DNA from: Cocos nucifera
Taxonomy: Eukaryota > Streptophyta > Magnoliopsida > Arecales > Arecaceae
Direction of reading: 5' to 3'
NCBI GenBank assembly: GCA_006176705.1
Contig: QRFJ01000007.1
Span: 469,089 to 533,088 of the forward strand
Length of the DNA: 64,000 bases
Shown piece by piece: positions 48,029-62,324 of this stretch. The position numbers were made by a program, and so were the translations under genes. The notes beneath the pieces are model-generated. The model did not search any database. It was not told the origin of the DNA and worked only from the letters and a program-made list of their open reading frames with translations. Position 1 is the stretch's first letter. Each line of letters opens with the position of its first letter.

Positions 48029-49400
48029 GATGTATTGTTCGGTGTTGTGACTATGGTCATAATGGAATCGATGGTACTTTTTTCTATCATGGCTTCTAGG
48101 GGGTGCCTTCATTAATGGGGGGGTGTTGGAGGTATTTTGCTCTTTCGATCTCCATCAGTATTTGTCTAAAAGAAGCAGTCAGTAGAGTATAGGAGTCATA
48201 TTTAGTACCATATTTATTTAGCTTTAGACTCCATTGATGAGGGGAAGCCCTTTTGTCGATTGCTTGCCGATTTGGTTCAGCAGGAGCTTCATTCTTCTTT
48301 TATTTCTATTTTTGATCTTTTCTTCTGATTGGCACCAGTCAGTAACACCTTCATCTATGCAAATATATCTATACACACAGTCTAAAAGTTCAGCATATGT
48401 TCGAGGATGGTTCTTATCCAAAAAATAAGTAAATCTAAATCCTCTCAAACCTCTCTTCATGGCTGAAATAGCCATGTCTTTATTAAGATCCTTGACCTCA
48501 AGTGTGGCGACATTGAAATGCGATATAAAGTTTCTCAACTCTCCTTTCATTTTGTTTGATGGAGAAGAGACTGTCGAAAGTTCATAGCATTTTTCAGCTG
48601 GTGCTGAAGTGGGCCATGAATGAATTTTCTAGCTATCCAAAGGAATGTATGCTTTTCGATTGGAGCCTAAAATACCAAACTCGAGCAGCCTTTCAAATGG
48701 TAGTCGAAAAGCCTTTGCATAAGAAGGCATCAGAAACTTCCTGAATCATCATGAGAGTCTTGTAACTCTCTAAATGATCAACCAGATCTATGAAACCATC
48801 GTACGGCTCCATCAGTGGCATCTTGAACTGAGATGGAATCGATTCATCCAAAATATATTGAGAAAAAAAAGGAGGGGCTATGTGAATGCCAAGATCATTA
48901 GCCCCCCCCCCCCCCCCGATTGTTCACTCGTAGTCAAATGAGTTGATGGTTGATTTTTCTGAACTTGTGCTCATAGTCGTCGAGCCACCGTTGCTCTGAG
49001 AATTCAGGAATAAAACTCCCTGAAGAACTCGAGGATTGAAAATTCGATGGTAGACGTGGCCCGTTTCTCTTCTTAATACTATAGCAGCGAAAAGGAGAAG
49101 CAGACCACAGTAAATGACGGATGGCATGGTGAAAATGCCGGGATGGTGATACTTCGACATAACAAGAATGTCATGCCGATTGTCATTCCAATGATGAAAA
49201 TGGAGATTATCGTAGAGCACGACAACTATGTCTGGATGGTATTGCAAGTACTGATAGCTCTTCCACCATCGATTGCTGTTACTGTTAGAGGTTATGTACT
49301 ACCTCCATCAGTACCTTCATTTGCTGCATTAATGCAGGAAGTTGTTGGATTTGGACACCTGCTATAATGGCTAGGCGCGAAGAGTTGAGCTCTACCATTG
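48029..49400 (-). pseudogene. Gypsy gag remnant (5' part of split gag)
   Basis: The - strand reads FKMPLMEPYDGFIDLVDHLE near 48850, the standard entry to the retrotransposon gag domain, then ELRNFISHFNVATLEVKDLN, AISAMKRGLRGFRF and HPRTYAELL, and ends in the YHRFHYDHSHNTEQYIQ Cys-His block at the insertion. Stops and shifts are frequent. A run of about 17 C lies at 48902-48918. Confidence 0.8.
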
Positions 49401-49507
49401 GAGGTGGAGGAGGAAGCTATTCTCGACGGGAGGACAATCTGGTGGAGCCAGTAAAATTATGGGCCCTTGTTTTCGCCATAGTTGATTTTTCAAAATATTC
49501 TTCTTTT

Positions 49508-49525
49508 TCTTACCTGGCACGTCAA
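49508..49525 (-). other. Primer-binding site of split Gypsy element
   Basis: TTGACGTGCCAGGTAAG on the - strand lies a few bases inside the LTR and resembles the TTGGCG-type primer sites of plant Gypsy elements. Confidence 0.45.
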
Positions 49526-49532
49526 TCTATTA

Positions 49533-50337
49533 TGGTCAAATTTCTGTTACATCTATTGTCGGAGAAACACACCTGCAAAAAGAAGTCCTCAATAACCAAA
49601 ATTATTTCTAGTGGAAATCCTCCGATGCTTAAATTAGAGAGAAAAAATTTGGTCGAGTAGAAAATAAAGTCCGACAGAGTTTAGCCTTGAAATATCTTAT
49701 CAATGCTATCCGTTTACCTTCTTTTTATAAATAAATTATTAGTAACTATTCGTAACGATTAGATATCGTGGATCCCATTTGTTCTAGATTTATGTGAGCA
49801 GTTAATGCCCATTATGAGCAGTTATAGCCCACTATGTGATCGTGAGATGGCTATTACACATTTTCTATGCTGGCAATTTCAAATACACCGACTATATATC
49901 GGTAAATATCAAGCTGATTGTGTGTCCGTGCTACTATTGAGCCAACTGATCATCGGTGATTTGGATGTTCTAATTGACCAGCGGTTATATAATTGTTGAA
50001 GTTGTCACATCCATTAGAGAAATTGATTGAAAGTCATTGACTGTCAATAGGTTAGCCAATTGACAGTCGGTTACTGCTTTTTGTCGATGATAAATTGGGC
50101 ATCGGAACCGATTTGCCGTCAATCATTTGCTTTTTGGAGCCAATGATGGTTCGACGTAAGGTGAAAATCAATTGATTATATGATTAATAATCATCCTATT
50201 GTCTACTTTACGAATCACAGTTGGAAGGACCGATTATTAATCGAGAAGCTATCATCGCTGTTGCACTATCGGTATACCAATCATAAGTCAAAATATTAAT
50301 AATAAATCAAGAGAAAGTAGAATCGATAGCTCTAACA
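49533..50337 (-). repeat. 5' LTR of split Gypsy element
   Basis: On the - strand it starts TGTTAGAGC at 50337 and ends near 49533 before the primer site. A TTATTTATAAAAAG TATA region lies near 49725. No second copy is in the window, so the limits rest on the TG/CA ends and the primer site only. Confidence 0.6.
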
Positions 50338-51189
50338 ATATTTATTATGAAAAAAATAATTTTCAGAAACAACCATAAAGCATGCCATGCAAATGAAGAC
50401 CACTTTTATAAATCTATTAAACAATTGTCTTTCTTAAGAAGAGTAGATTTACTTATGATTTTTTTTCCTTAAAAAGAGTAGATTTTTCTATAAATCTCTT
50501 TCTAATTTTTCTACATTTTCGAAACGAGTTAAATTTTCTCTTTCCTTCTTCGCTTGATAGGCAGGAGATTCCTCGCATTAAACTTAAAAAAAAAAAAAAA
50601 AAAAAAGAAAGTAGAAACGTCCACCACCTTCTATCTCCATCTATAGCCACTGAATAAAGCAGGAAGATCTTTCTCTGCTCTCTGCCAAAAAAGCAAAAAA
50701 AAAAAAATCCAAATGGTGAATACAGTATTCTTTTCTTTCCCAACTCCACCAAAGAAGGGGAGAGACGGGCACCTAACCCACCCAAAAGTGGAGATGGTGG
50801 CAGAGGACGCTGCCACTCCTGGATCACTCACTCCTCACTTACACGGAAAAATGGGCGTATTCCCGTTGGGCGTTATCGAGTCAGTAAAGGTGAATCGCTT
50901 AGCAAAAAGACAACGCATCAGCGAAGCAATCCTCGTGAAGATAGCCGTAGCGAAAGTGATTTCCTTTTCCTTTTGTCCTCCATTTTAATTTTTAAATAGA
51001 ATATAGCTATAAAAACCAGCGCCTCTCCGGCGAAGGGCAAGGAGAGGTTCCAGGAATCGATTAGGGTTGATCTCCTCCCCAGGGTTTGTGACGCACCCCT
51101 CTCTGATCGGCGGAGGAAGAGGTTTCGCGGCCGAGATCCCACTTTCGTGGTTTTTTTTATTTCCCTGTTGCTTCGCTGGGGCTGCAGCA
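50338..51189 (+). promoter_or_regulatory. Upstream region and 5' UTR of the TOM1-like gene
   Basis: About 850 bases separate the Gypsy LTR from the ATG at 51190. It includes a poly(A) run near 50586-50606 and the TATA box at 51008. The open frames in it on either strand show no protein family features. Confidence 0.55.
51008..51015 (+). promoter_or_regulatory. TATA box of the TOM1-like gene
   Basis: TATAAAAA lies 182 bases before the ATG, predicting a start of transcription near 51040 and a 5' UTR of about 150 bases. Confidence 0.6.
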
Positions 51190-52426
51190 ATGACGGGGTC
51201 GTTGGCGGATCGGGCGACCAGCATCATGCTGATCGGTCCGGATTGGGCGATGAACATGGAGATCTGCGACATTTGCAATCGCGACCCTGGGTATCAGATT
51301 CCGCCGCTGCTAGTTTTCTTTCTCTGTTCCATGTCTTAAGTCTTCTTTCTGTTTCATCCTATTCGTATTTGGATCTCTTTGAGGTTTTTATTTGATGTAC
51401 TGTATCGGGGCTGGTCAATTTCGAGTCTTAGAAGTGTTTTAGTTAAAAAGCTGTCATTTTTTTTTCTTTTCACAGGAAAGATAATAATGCTGGGTTGTAT
51501 TGCATCTGTTTGTAATTGGGTAGGATTAAGAATAGGTTTTTGATTTGAGGGGTGGATGTCTCGATATGATGGATAAATTGAATCTATTATGCGAAGAAAT
51601 TGGACAGGTGGCATTTTAAGCTATGTGGAAAATAGAAAATAGGTGAATTGATGTAGGAGATGCTCTGTATGTGTCATATGGTTGAGCTACGGAACCATTA
51701 GTAATTACTCAAATGTTGGATAGAAGTGCTTTTCCTACTTTTTTCTATTTGTGAGTCTTATGGAGGTCAGTGTCCCTTTTTTGAGAGTTCTACACTGAGC
51801 TGAGTAAGATCTTGGGAGATTTTGAACTAATGCAATCACCATGGTAAGATGAAAGTAGAACCTTTCTGCATGCCCTTGACATCATTGTGTTTCCTCATAC
51901 ACTGGTGCCAATTGTAATAGCAATTACCTAGATGCTACCATATGGGGGGCAACGCTGTCTCTCTGATGTGCATGTAGAAATTATATGCATGCATCAGATC
52001 TGCCATCCCCATGGTAAACAAATAATAAAGTTTTCAGATAAAACAAATTGAATCCAAATGTACCATGGTAATGTCAAGCACCAATTGGTCTTATTAGGTT
52101 TGATTATAGGCCTCACTCTTGTCTAAAGTTCCTCTAGTTAGCAATTAGGCATCAATGCTGGAGAGTTAATGTCTAATGGACATCTGATAATAGAAACTTC
52201 TCAAACTTTAGTGGATCATATTTTGATTAATTAACCCACTACCATTTATTTGGAACAATTAGTTTAGGTTGATCCATGTAAGAAAATGAATTATGCCCTT
52301 GGAAAATAGATTTACCTCTTAATTGAATACAACTTGTTTTAGTTCAGGTAGTCCTCCACACCCACCTAGTCTTGTACATTTAGCTTTTCTTCTATTGTCT
52401 TATACATTTTTTTGTGCTTTAATGTT

Positions 52427-52461
<35 letters not shown>

Positions 52462-53598
52462 TGAAATAGTTTTGCTGTTATATGTTCTGGCATACTATGT
52501 TGGAAACTTCATGTTTATCTAATTAATTCAGTCCAAGAAAAAATGGTGCTTCATGTTGTGTCATGAGATCTGGCCTCCTAGCTTAGTCCCAACAAAATCC
52601 TCACACATACCTGTCCAAACAAAATCTTTGGATGGTCTGTCATCCAATGCATACTTTAGGTTTTTTTTCTGAAGCTGCATATATCAAAAAGAATTCCCCA
52701 ACTATCAAGTTCTCTAATGGTTTGCTTCACATTTTACTAGACTCATTTCCGTTTCATAAGTACATATACATTTCTGTTTCACAAGTATATATATATGTAC
52801 TTATGTATGTATATATGTAGGTGTATAAATGACTTTCTTGTATGTATGTATGTATAGAAATGACTTTCTTGTATTTTGAGTCCTCATGGCTTGACATGAA
52901 TTCTGGATTGCTATATCTTACAGCCTCTGTTTGGTATTCATGGAATATTGCAAGAAGACATTACCAGACCTCTAGAGTTTTGGATGGCATAATCTGCTGT
53001 ATATTTTCTCTTGGATCGAAATTATGACTTCGGCTTATATTTATATTATTTTAGTTTCCTCTTAATAGGCATTAGGGATATTGCAAACCATGAAAGCTTC
53101 TATTTTATTGCTAATTGACCTAGAACATGACCTTCAAAATGGTGGCACTGATGCAGAAACATTCAGACAACAAAGTTCATCTGTATAATTTAAGAGTATA
53201 AGCATATTTAAAATTTATCCTTCATTTATGTGCTCTGATGCAATAGCATCTGTTGGTTGATGATGAGTGATATCTAAGAGAGAATATTAGTAATTTCACT
53301 CCTCTAATATTTTAGTTTTTGTCAATATTTGGTTTACCAGACAGGCAAAAGATGTCGTAAAGGGACTCAAAAAGCGTCTTAGACATAAGAATCCAAAGGT
53401 TCAGCTTCTTGCATTGACAGTAAGCACCACAATTATTTCTATTAATTTCTGTTCTTTTGCTTTAATGGCATCTATTATTTCAACAATAATCTCATGCTGT
53501 TTCCTGTAACTGCCAGAATACTGTTTTTTTGGGCGTCCCTTGATCTTATGTTTTGCATTTCCTCAGAACATGATCTCCTACCTCACACACACACACCA

Positions 53599-53629
<31 letters not shown>

Positions 53630-56600
53630 GTGTGTGTGTGTGTGCACTAGTCATTATGCATATGGGTGCGCTGATTGTCAATTTTTCAAAAGTTGAACAT
53701 ATACGTGCGCGCACATGCACGCACGCACGTGGGTGCGCTGATTGTCAGATTTTCAAAAGTTAAACATATATGTACACACACGCACATAGATATATATATA
53801 TACATACATACATATATATATGTGTGTGTGTGTGTGTGCATATATGTTTAACTTTTGAAAAACTGACAATCAGCGCACCCACATGCATAACGACTAGTGC
53901 ATACATACATACATACATTTCGGTGCGCTCATTATCTTTTTTAGAAAGTCAAACATATACTAGTTATGAACTGATGATGCATGTCACTGCCACGTTATTA
54001 ATCTAGAAAAGTTTAGGCTTTGCTATGACTGACAAATCACTATGAATTTGGGTTTTGAAGGATATCTGATTCTGATTATGTATAGAATCATGGAATCCCA
54101 ACTTAAGGAGAGTTCCCTCTTGGATTTAAGCCTTTAAAGTAGAGATTTAGTCAGGGATATTATGGGAATTGAAAAGTTGGGAAATACAGCTGCTTTTTTT
54201 ATACAGTTTTAGGATATTCCTTGACAAATTTAATAGTTAATTTTTTTTTAGGTCTCTCATTCTCAATCTGCTGATATGAAAATTTTGTTCCCAATTGTAC
54301 TTGGGCATCAAATTCAGGCTGTTAAGAAGTGATAACTAGTATCTGAAAACATTACTTCTTACCTTGCTTCTAGAAGGTAAGGATGCATAACTGTGAAAAT
54401 TCAATGCTACAGGAATTGCTAGTGTCCATGACAAATAAATGTGATATGTATGAAGGTTTGACAAGATTGTGACCAGGATAAACCAACTATTTGAGGATAG
54501 AAGTTTACTTTTGCAACCAACTAGTGACTTAGGTTTTCTATTTCTGAGAGTAATGCCCACACATCTGATTGGAAAGTTTTCCGGCTTAATCATGATGAAG
54601 CACCCAAGTCATGAACAAGGCCTGTGATACTAGCTTTGATTTATGATATAAGCTTTTAATTTACTAAAACTAATAAAAAGAACTCAAGGTTCCTGAATCA
54701 AAGTAGCAGACATTTTAATAAACAAGTGGGATGGGTACTAGGTCTAAACTCCAAGCCTTTCCTAACCCTGAAGCCATGTATGTTGAGACCTTGGAGGTTG
54801 TTCGAGGAAAGTGGTCATCTTAAAATCAAGGTAAAGACGGGAAAGCATGAGGACACCTTGTTACAGCACATGATTAAACAATTTAAACTTAACTATTTTA
54901 CTCATTTAGCAAAAAACTAGGTAATAGGTATTGTTATCACAAAGCATGATCCCTTTTTATATTAGGCTATCTAGCATTATCAGATGCCCTAATACACTTG
55001 TGGGCTGTTGTAACCTAAGCAAAATGAGTATTTATCATAAAGCGCATATTCACTGGGGAAGAGTCTGCAGTATGATAGATGTCTGTGCACATTCTTGATT
55101 CTCATACCTTTGTTCTGTTTAATGTATACACATGTTTTACATTCCAAATTCTGTCCCATCTAAAACCATGTTTTCATTTTTCTTGTTTGTTATGGTCAAA
55201 GTTGAGGCTGATTCAGCTTATGCCAAATGTCTAATTGCATATTAGAAGTTCATTTCTGAGAAAATGGAGAAGATCCTTGGGGCTGTTTGGTTGTTTATGA
55301 GGTTTTTTAAAACAAATAACCATAAACCCTGATACTCTGTAAAACAGGTTTTACGAAAAAGAAGGGGTGTCTTTTCTTAAGTTTTATGATCTGTTTTTCC
55401 ATGGCTGTAGAATCTTTAGATTTATTCAAGGTTTAAAAATTTGGTTTTTGTCCCACCTCTGGGTCAGCTCTGGACCTTTGGTCAATTATGCCGAGAATTG
55501 TTGCCTTAATGTCTAATATTAGCAAGCATATACAGCTATTTGAAGTATTTATACTTATTTGCTTTATTTGTTCTGTTCATACTTTGTCTTTTTGCCTTTA
55601 ATACTTTCAATGATAGATTTGTACTGGTAAGCATTTATGATTTATTGAAGTATTGAAGGTTTTCTTGAGTCAAGGGATGAAAGTTATTTTAAGACATATT
55701 ACACGTACTCTGATTCATGTCTTGGGTGTGGTAGCCTGTCTAAGAGTTGGATCCTTTCAACATCTAGGAATTTCTTCCCATGGCGCCATGTCCAAATGTT
55801 GTCCCAGTGTCATACCAATTTCCATGCTCAAGTGTTAGATGTGGTTATTTTGTGCTAAATCAAAGAATTTGGGTAACAGATATTTTAAACATATTCACCA
55901 TGGCAAGTTGGGAAACATAGCAATTCTTGAGGAGAAAACAATGCCTTTGTCAAGCGTCAGTCATTATAGTTTTCTTACCCTGCAACTTTGGCACCATTAT
56001 CAGTTTTTCTGTTATACTGTTGCTGTTCATTTATTTTGGAAATCCTAGACTAATGGCAGTGTGTTCTTGCTTCAATTCTACCAGCTTTTGGAAACAATGG
56101 TAAAGAACTGTGGTGACATAGTCCACACGCATGTTGCCGAGAAAGATATCCTGCATGAAATGGTGAAGATAGTGAGAAAAAAGGTTTTAATACCATCTCA
56201 AGAATCATGTTAATCCTCATCCACTTTTTTGTCCTTGATTCCTTTTGAAAAGTTTAAATTATCTCATTCTAAATCTATGCAGCAACCTGATATTCATGTC
56301 AAGGAGAAGGTACTAGTGTTAATAGATACTTGGCAAGAAGCATTTGGTGGTCCACAGGCAAGACATCCACAATATTTTGCAGCATATCAGGAGTTGTTGG
56401 TATGCTTTCAGACTTCTAACAGTTTACAAGTTAGGTGGTGATAGATATATTTACTTTTTGAAATGCAGCTCTCTCACTGCAAACTATCTTAGATAAAGCT
56501 GACTCATGTCCATCCACCAAAGAACTGTTGCTGGGATGGATAACATTATTTTGACATCTTTTTAGTAATAATTCATGTTTAGGCTATCATATAAACCATG

Positions 56601-59600
56601 TTTAGGTAATTGCATAAGTTGGTATGTATGTACACACACATATCTTCTTAATTGAAATTTTCCTGAGGTATATTTTGTCCATCAGCATGCAGGAGCTGTC
56701 TTTCCTCAAAGGCCTGAGAGATCTGCACCTGTATTTACTCCTCTGCAGACACAGCCTTTGACATCCTATCCCCCATCTTTGCGAAATCCTGGAAATCCTG
56801 ATTATCAACAAGAGGCACCTGAGTCTTCTGTTGGTTCGGATATTCTGACTTTGAGGTGCGTCATGTAGTTCCCCTTGCCCAGTGTTTTAATATACTTAAT
56901 TAGCTTGTTATATGCTATCAGGAGTGCAACATCATCATGTACTGAAATATAATTTGTTCGTTCCATATCATATTATACTACTGCTGCTGCTGCCGCCTGC
57001 CGCTGCCACTGCAGCTCCTGCTCTGGCTTTGGCTCCTGCTGCTGCTGCTGCTATAATATTTTTGAGACCATATTCTTAAAGAATGTTCTTTTGTGAAGCT
57101 TATGAAGGAAGGTTTGCTATCTTGGTACCGGATACTGAACTAGTACCATGTTGGTATAGTGTCGGTTTGATGTAATGAGACTTAGTATGCCTTTATACCA
57201 AGTCTCGGTTTGATACTGTTATGGTATGGTATGTCCAGTACAGGATGGTTTGCACCAGTATGGCAGACCTTGCTATGAAGATATCTATCCATTTGCCATT
57301 GTTATATAGCTGCATGTTGTCACTGAGTTAATTTTAAATTATTAAGTGATAAAATAAATTGGTGTTGATAGATTGTTAAGCATTCAATAGCTAGTGTTTG
57401 TTTGTGGGAATATTTGTTTGAGATTCAAGTACTTTGTGCAAGAGTGACCTTTGATATGTTCATAATCCAATTCTGATAATTAAATTATCCGAGAAGCCTT
57501 CATTATATCTGTTGTGTGCCATCTTACATTAACATAAGTGATAAACCACATTTGTCATCAAATAAACCTGTCTCTCTATCTCAAGCTTGCAGCTTAGAGA
57601 AATAGGGGAGTTGCACAAATGGATCTCCTTGTATATTAGGGCATCTAGATTAACATTTCTATTGTTGCATTCACGATCAGTGAATTGCTAATTATTAAGA
57701 TAATACCTATACATAGAGGAAGGAAAGTTGTCATTTGTTAATTCATAGCAAGAGCCGAGAAACCCAAGCTTTGTGGTTTTGGGATGGGTTTGACTTGGCA
57801 TGCTTTCAATCTCAGTTATTAGTACTGTTTAATGAGATTTCATTTTTCCTTTTACTTCTAGCTATTATAATGTATGGATAGGGTGTTTGACAATGGTTAT
57901 GGATTGCTTGCTGCATGATGTGAAAATAATATGGAAGGATTTTGTGATTTGTTGCCTGTTTATATTTACATATTTGTCAAACTCCAACTCCATATATGTT
58001 ATTTAAATTTGTGGTAGCGGAGGTGACCTGTACCTGTTAAGTACTCAAGCCGGTAAGTGGTAAGTTGTAAGCTTTCACCTTATTTGGGGTGTTAGTTACC
58101 AAACTGATTAGAATATGAAATAAAAGGAAGAACAACCAAACCTACAGCTGCAGAATGAGGAATAAGAGCTTCCTATTATGCTCCCTTTTCCAATCCAGTC
58201 TGTAGACCTCAGCTCTTTATACAATTTCCTTTTATTCCAATTACCTTTTTAATAATTATGTGTTATTTTTCTGTTTCTGCTCCTATATTTGATGTTATAA
58301 ACTGAAACTAGGTTTCTTTGTTCAGCCTTACAGAAATTGAGAATGCCTGCAGTGCTATCGATATTCTTGCACAAATGCTTAATGCTTTAGAACCTGGAAA
58401 CAAAAAGGTAATCTGCAAATTGATACTGCTGATTTTATTTTCATATCTAAGGCCAGAGTAACCGTTCAGACTTGAATTTTACTTATGACTAGTGACTAAT
58501 TATGCAAATGCTAAAAATCTTAAATGGAACTTGGATATCTGGATTGAAACATCAAATTATGGCTGTCAAGGGCTGTTGAAAACATCATGCTGCAAACACT
58601 TAACTCAGATTCTAGTTTTGTGAAGTGTCTATAAACTCATTATTTGAACCTGTTGCTAGTATCTGGGTTGTCTCAAGTGAGCTATAGCCATTTACATTGG
58701 TTGGATATGGACATACATATTTTGATTCCTTTAGTTTTATGAACTCCGATCAATCAACTGCGAATTTTGTATGCTAGGCTCAAATAGCTTGTAATTTGGT
58801 TTAATGGAAAAATGTTGGTTATTGGAAATTATTAGGTATTGGATTCAATGAGGGCTGCAAGCAGGGATGTGTTGGGTGTGGTCCGACCGGCTTCAGATCT
58901 AGGATCTAGACCTAGATGCAATTCAATTGGCATGCTAGGCAAGGCTAGCTCCCGTTTGAGGTTGGGTTAGGCTCACCTCTGATTTCATTTGGTTAAATTC
59001 TAATTTTGGAAATAATATTTGTTGGGATTGATTCGTTCTGGTCCAGTTCTTCTAGATTTATACTTAAGCTCTGTTAGTGTTCAGATCATGGTTTGGAATT
59101 GGGACCCCTGCTGAACTAATGGCTATGAATTCAGGCATTGTTGAGGTTCAAATCAGGTTGTGTTTGGGTAAGATTCAAGTCCACCTGACACATGCATCAC
59201 ACATTCGACTTGTTATTATCTTCGACCTGCATGTGGCCTGTTTCTCATTTATCTTAAGCCAGAAGATTGAAGGTGTAATTATTTGAGACCCAAACCTAGG
59301 CCTGATTCTCAAACTGAGTCCCTTACCTGAAACTTTTAGAATTTTGATTGGTATTCACTAAGTTTCAAATATTGGATCTTGTGCATAACTTTCAGACTGA
59401 ATTCCATGTTTCTGCTAATATGCAGGGACTCACACAGGAGGTGCTTGTCGACCTTGTTGATCGGTGCCGTTCATACAAGCAGAGAGTGGTACATCTTGTG
59501 AACACAACTTCGTAAGACCTCTAAAAAGTTATTTATATATCAGCATGTAATCTTTAAAAAACTGTAGTTTGTAAATAACATTGATTTTTTTAATTGTGTT

Positions 59601-62137
59601 TTCCTCTTTGCCAAGATTGCAGTTATAATATATTTATTTAATATGGTATCCCTCTTAAAAGAAGCCTTCCATTTTTCATATGTTTTTTTTGAAATAAAAG
59701 AACATTTGACACCTTTATTGCTTTCAGGAAAGAAAGTACCATCCTTTTCATTTTCATTTAGTTTTCTCATTTCATTTATCTTTCTATTCTTTTTTTTTTT
59801 TTGGGTAGCCTTTCTGTTTCCATGCAACTCTGCAACTCTCTCTCTCTCTGAATTTTTGAGGACAGTTTTATATGCTGGCTTTTTGCCAAAGCAACCTCAA
59901 AATCTCTGCATAAAACCATATATAGTTTTAATTTGAATGCACCTTGATTCTTTTCTTTAACAAATAAATCCAACATATCATGCTTCAACATGCCGTATCA
60001 TAGGCATTAAATCTTTTCTGTGCAACCTGAGCCTACTTGAAAGTCTGAATGAGATTGTGGTCTCTTATACTTTGATAAATGGCTGTTTACTATTTGCTTT
60101 CTAATATTTTCAGGGATGAGGAACTACTTCGCGAAGGACTTGCACTGAATGATGAGTTGCAGTGGATTCTAGCTAGACATGATGCTGTTCTTTCAGGCAC
60201 TGCTGTTCATGCAGAGAAGCCAAAGACTCTTCAAGCACTTGTAGATGTTGATGACTCTGCTGCAACAAATGCAGATAATAGTGCACAAAAGAATCAAAGG
60301 TAGTCCATATTCCTTTAGAAACAACTTTATTTATTGCTTACTCAAGATGTTTGAAAGTTTTTATCCAGGAAAGTAGTTAGATAAAATTTTTTAAGGGGCA
60401 CTGGCTCATTCATTTTCAATCTTATAAAATTTTAATGCACTAGAAGCAGCCTCTACTTAGATAGTGTATGAATGATCATCCGACTATTTCTTCTGAGTAC
60501 TTTACCTTTAAATCCATGGTTGAGACTTTGGCCTTGTTTGATCAGGTGGAAGGCTTTGATTTTATTCATTTTCAATTTATTATATTTCTTATGTCTAAAA
60601 AAAAGAAAAAAGCAAAAAAGCCTTAAGGCATGGTGCATGTATTCTGTAGGTCCAATACGAGCACAAGCACTGGTGATCACTCTCCTTTTCAGCAATTACT
60701 GCTACCTGCACCTCCAGCATCCAATGGTGTGGCAACCTCGTTAGCTATAGTTGATCCTAATATGGACCTTCTTAGTGGTGAAGATTTCAGTAAACCTACA
60801 ACTGAAAGTCCTCTTGCACTTGTACCTGTTACTGACCTAGTTGATAGTTCTGTTACCTCTGGAACTGAGCAGAGCATTTTAGCTCTTTCCAATGCATTTC
60901 CTCATAACAACAATAACAGCAAGGAACCTACCAGTGCTATTAATTCTAATATGGTGCCTCCAGCATCACAGACATATCCTGCTGCATCTCAGCTTCAACT
61001 ACAACCCCAGCAGTCTACCTATTATTCCAATGAAACTCTCCCAAACTCAGGGGTACCACCGTATGAACAGGCAGCTTATATGCAAGGAACCCAGTTGAAT
61101 CAGGCAAATCCTGCATGGAATGGTCCAAGTGTTCATGGCTTGAGTTCCCAGCAGCAGGCACCTTACAGTAAGTATTCAACATGTTCCTTGACTATTTTAC
61201 TGCTTTTGAAATGCATTTAAGTGACAAAACATTCTATTGAAAGTGTCATGCCTGAAAACTCTATTCTTTTCTTCTTCAAAAGTTGAAGTTGCTGTCCTTG
61301 AATATTTCTTCTTCCATTTCTTCCAAAAGTTTATGCGCTTTGGAATGTTACTATTTAAGAAAATGTTGCATGGAAATACTACACTAATTGATATTGGTTG
61401 AATGGAAATACTAAACCAATTGATATTGGTTGAGATTATTTTTGTTATTTTCAGTTCCAAATTACCGTCTCTTAAACCATACAATCCATAGCTAGTTTTC
61501 ATTGGTCATAGGAGGGTATGGTATCACATAACTCTCTTAAACAGATGTAAATGATCAAGGTGGAGCTCTTCCGCTGCCACCATGGGAAGCTCAACCAGAT
61601 CAGAATAACCAACTAGTGGAGCCTCACCAAATGCAGAGTGGCCAACCTGGAGGTGCTATACATCCCTGGCCAATCCAAAGCAGCAGTCTTGGAGGAATGC
61701 ATCCTGGACTGATTCAGAACAACCAGCAGATGGGCATGTTAACCCTGCCAATGCAGAGCAACCAGGTGGGAGGTTTATATTCTCAACCTATTCAGGGTGG
61801 GCAGTTTGCAGGCATGCAGCAACAACCAGTGCTGGGTGTTCAGCTGATAGGTTATGGATATGGTGAACAGTCAGCAGCTCGATGCTATGATCAGAGAGCT
61901 CCATACCCTTATGCTAGTCCAAATCAGATTTCTCAGAGGATGTATGGGCTTTCCTTGAAAGACAACAATAATTACATGCATATGACCTCCTCTTATCAGA
62001 TACCTGCTTCATCAACATCTTTCAGTCAGCAATGCAACAGGCAATCCAAGCCTGAAGATAAGTTATTTGGCGATCTTGTTAACTTGGCCAAGTCAAAGCA
62101 AAATAAACCCAATGGCAATAAAATGGGGAGCTTGTAA
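51190..62137 (+). CDS. TOL: TOM1-like protein (TOL), VHS-GAT endosomal sorting protein, 10 exons
   Basis: Exons: 51190-51290, 53341-53419, 56085-56183, 56283-56399, 56686-56855, 58326-58407, 59426-59511, 60114-60299, 60650-61167 and 61545-62137; total 2031 nt, 676 aa, with exact phases and GT/AG introns. The VHS domain spans about 1-145 ([74 protein letters not shown]). The GAT domain spans about 185-275 ([60 protein letters not shown]). From about 307 the chain is disordered, rich in Gln, Pro and Asn, with a DLLSGEDF segment that could bind clathrin. Plant TOL proteins act in place of ESCRT-0, binding ubiquitinated membrane cargo for delivery to the vacuole. The long tail fits the larger TOL members. 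No break was found. Confidence 0.92.
53644..53900. repeat. Inverted repeat with microsatellite loop in TOL intron 2
   Basis: The 60-base arms at 53644-53703 and 53841-53900 are inverted copies with about four mismatches (GCACTAGTC...GGGTGCGCTGATTGTCA). Further direct partial copies lie at 53729-53771 and 53920-53959. The loop holds TG, TA and CATA repeats. Confidence 0.88.
56980..57050. repeat. CTG-type trinucleotide repeat in TOL intron 5
   Basis: Interrupted CTG/GCC units (CTGCTGCTGCTGCC, then GCTCCTGCTGCTGCTGCTGC) within the intron between the exons ending 56855 and starting 58326. Confidence 0.85.
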
Positions 62138-62324
62138 AATCATTGAGTGCATCTTTTTGTTTTTTGGCCTGTTATGTTTATCAAACAACTTTCTGAAAAT
62201 TATATTTTTTTGCTTACTTTTTTCCACGTTTAATCTGTTGATTGTTATTATGTTAATGCTTTTATACAGAAAGAAAAGCAACTGATTGGAGGTAATTGGA
62301 CACATTCACACTTAGCTTATGTAG
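62138..62324. other. Remaining TOL 3' UTR before the LTR insertion
   Basis: Only 187 bases lie between the TOL stop and the LTR. It is T-rich without a clear AATAAA, so the original poly(A) site may lie beyond the insertion or within the LTR. Confidence 0.5.

Larger units (their letters stand above)
37866..50337 (-). mobile_element. Decayed Ty3/Gypsy element, split by a nested insertion
   Basis: On the - strand: LTR (49533-50337), primer site, gag (to 48024), then after the 41513-48023 insertion the end of gag, protease, reverse transcriptase/RNase H and integrase down to about 37866. All coding parts have stops and frameshifts. The 3' LTR is missing: integrase sequence gives way to plastid DNA near 37780-37866. 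Confidence 0.85.
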
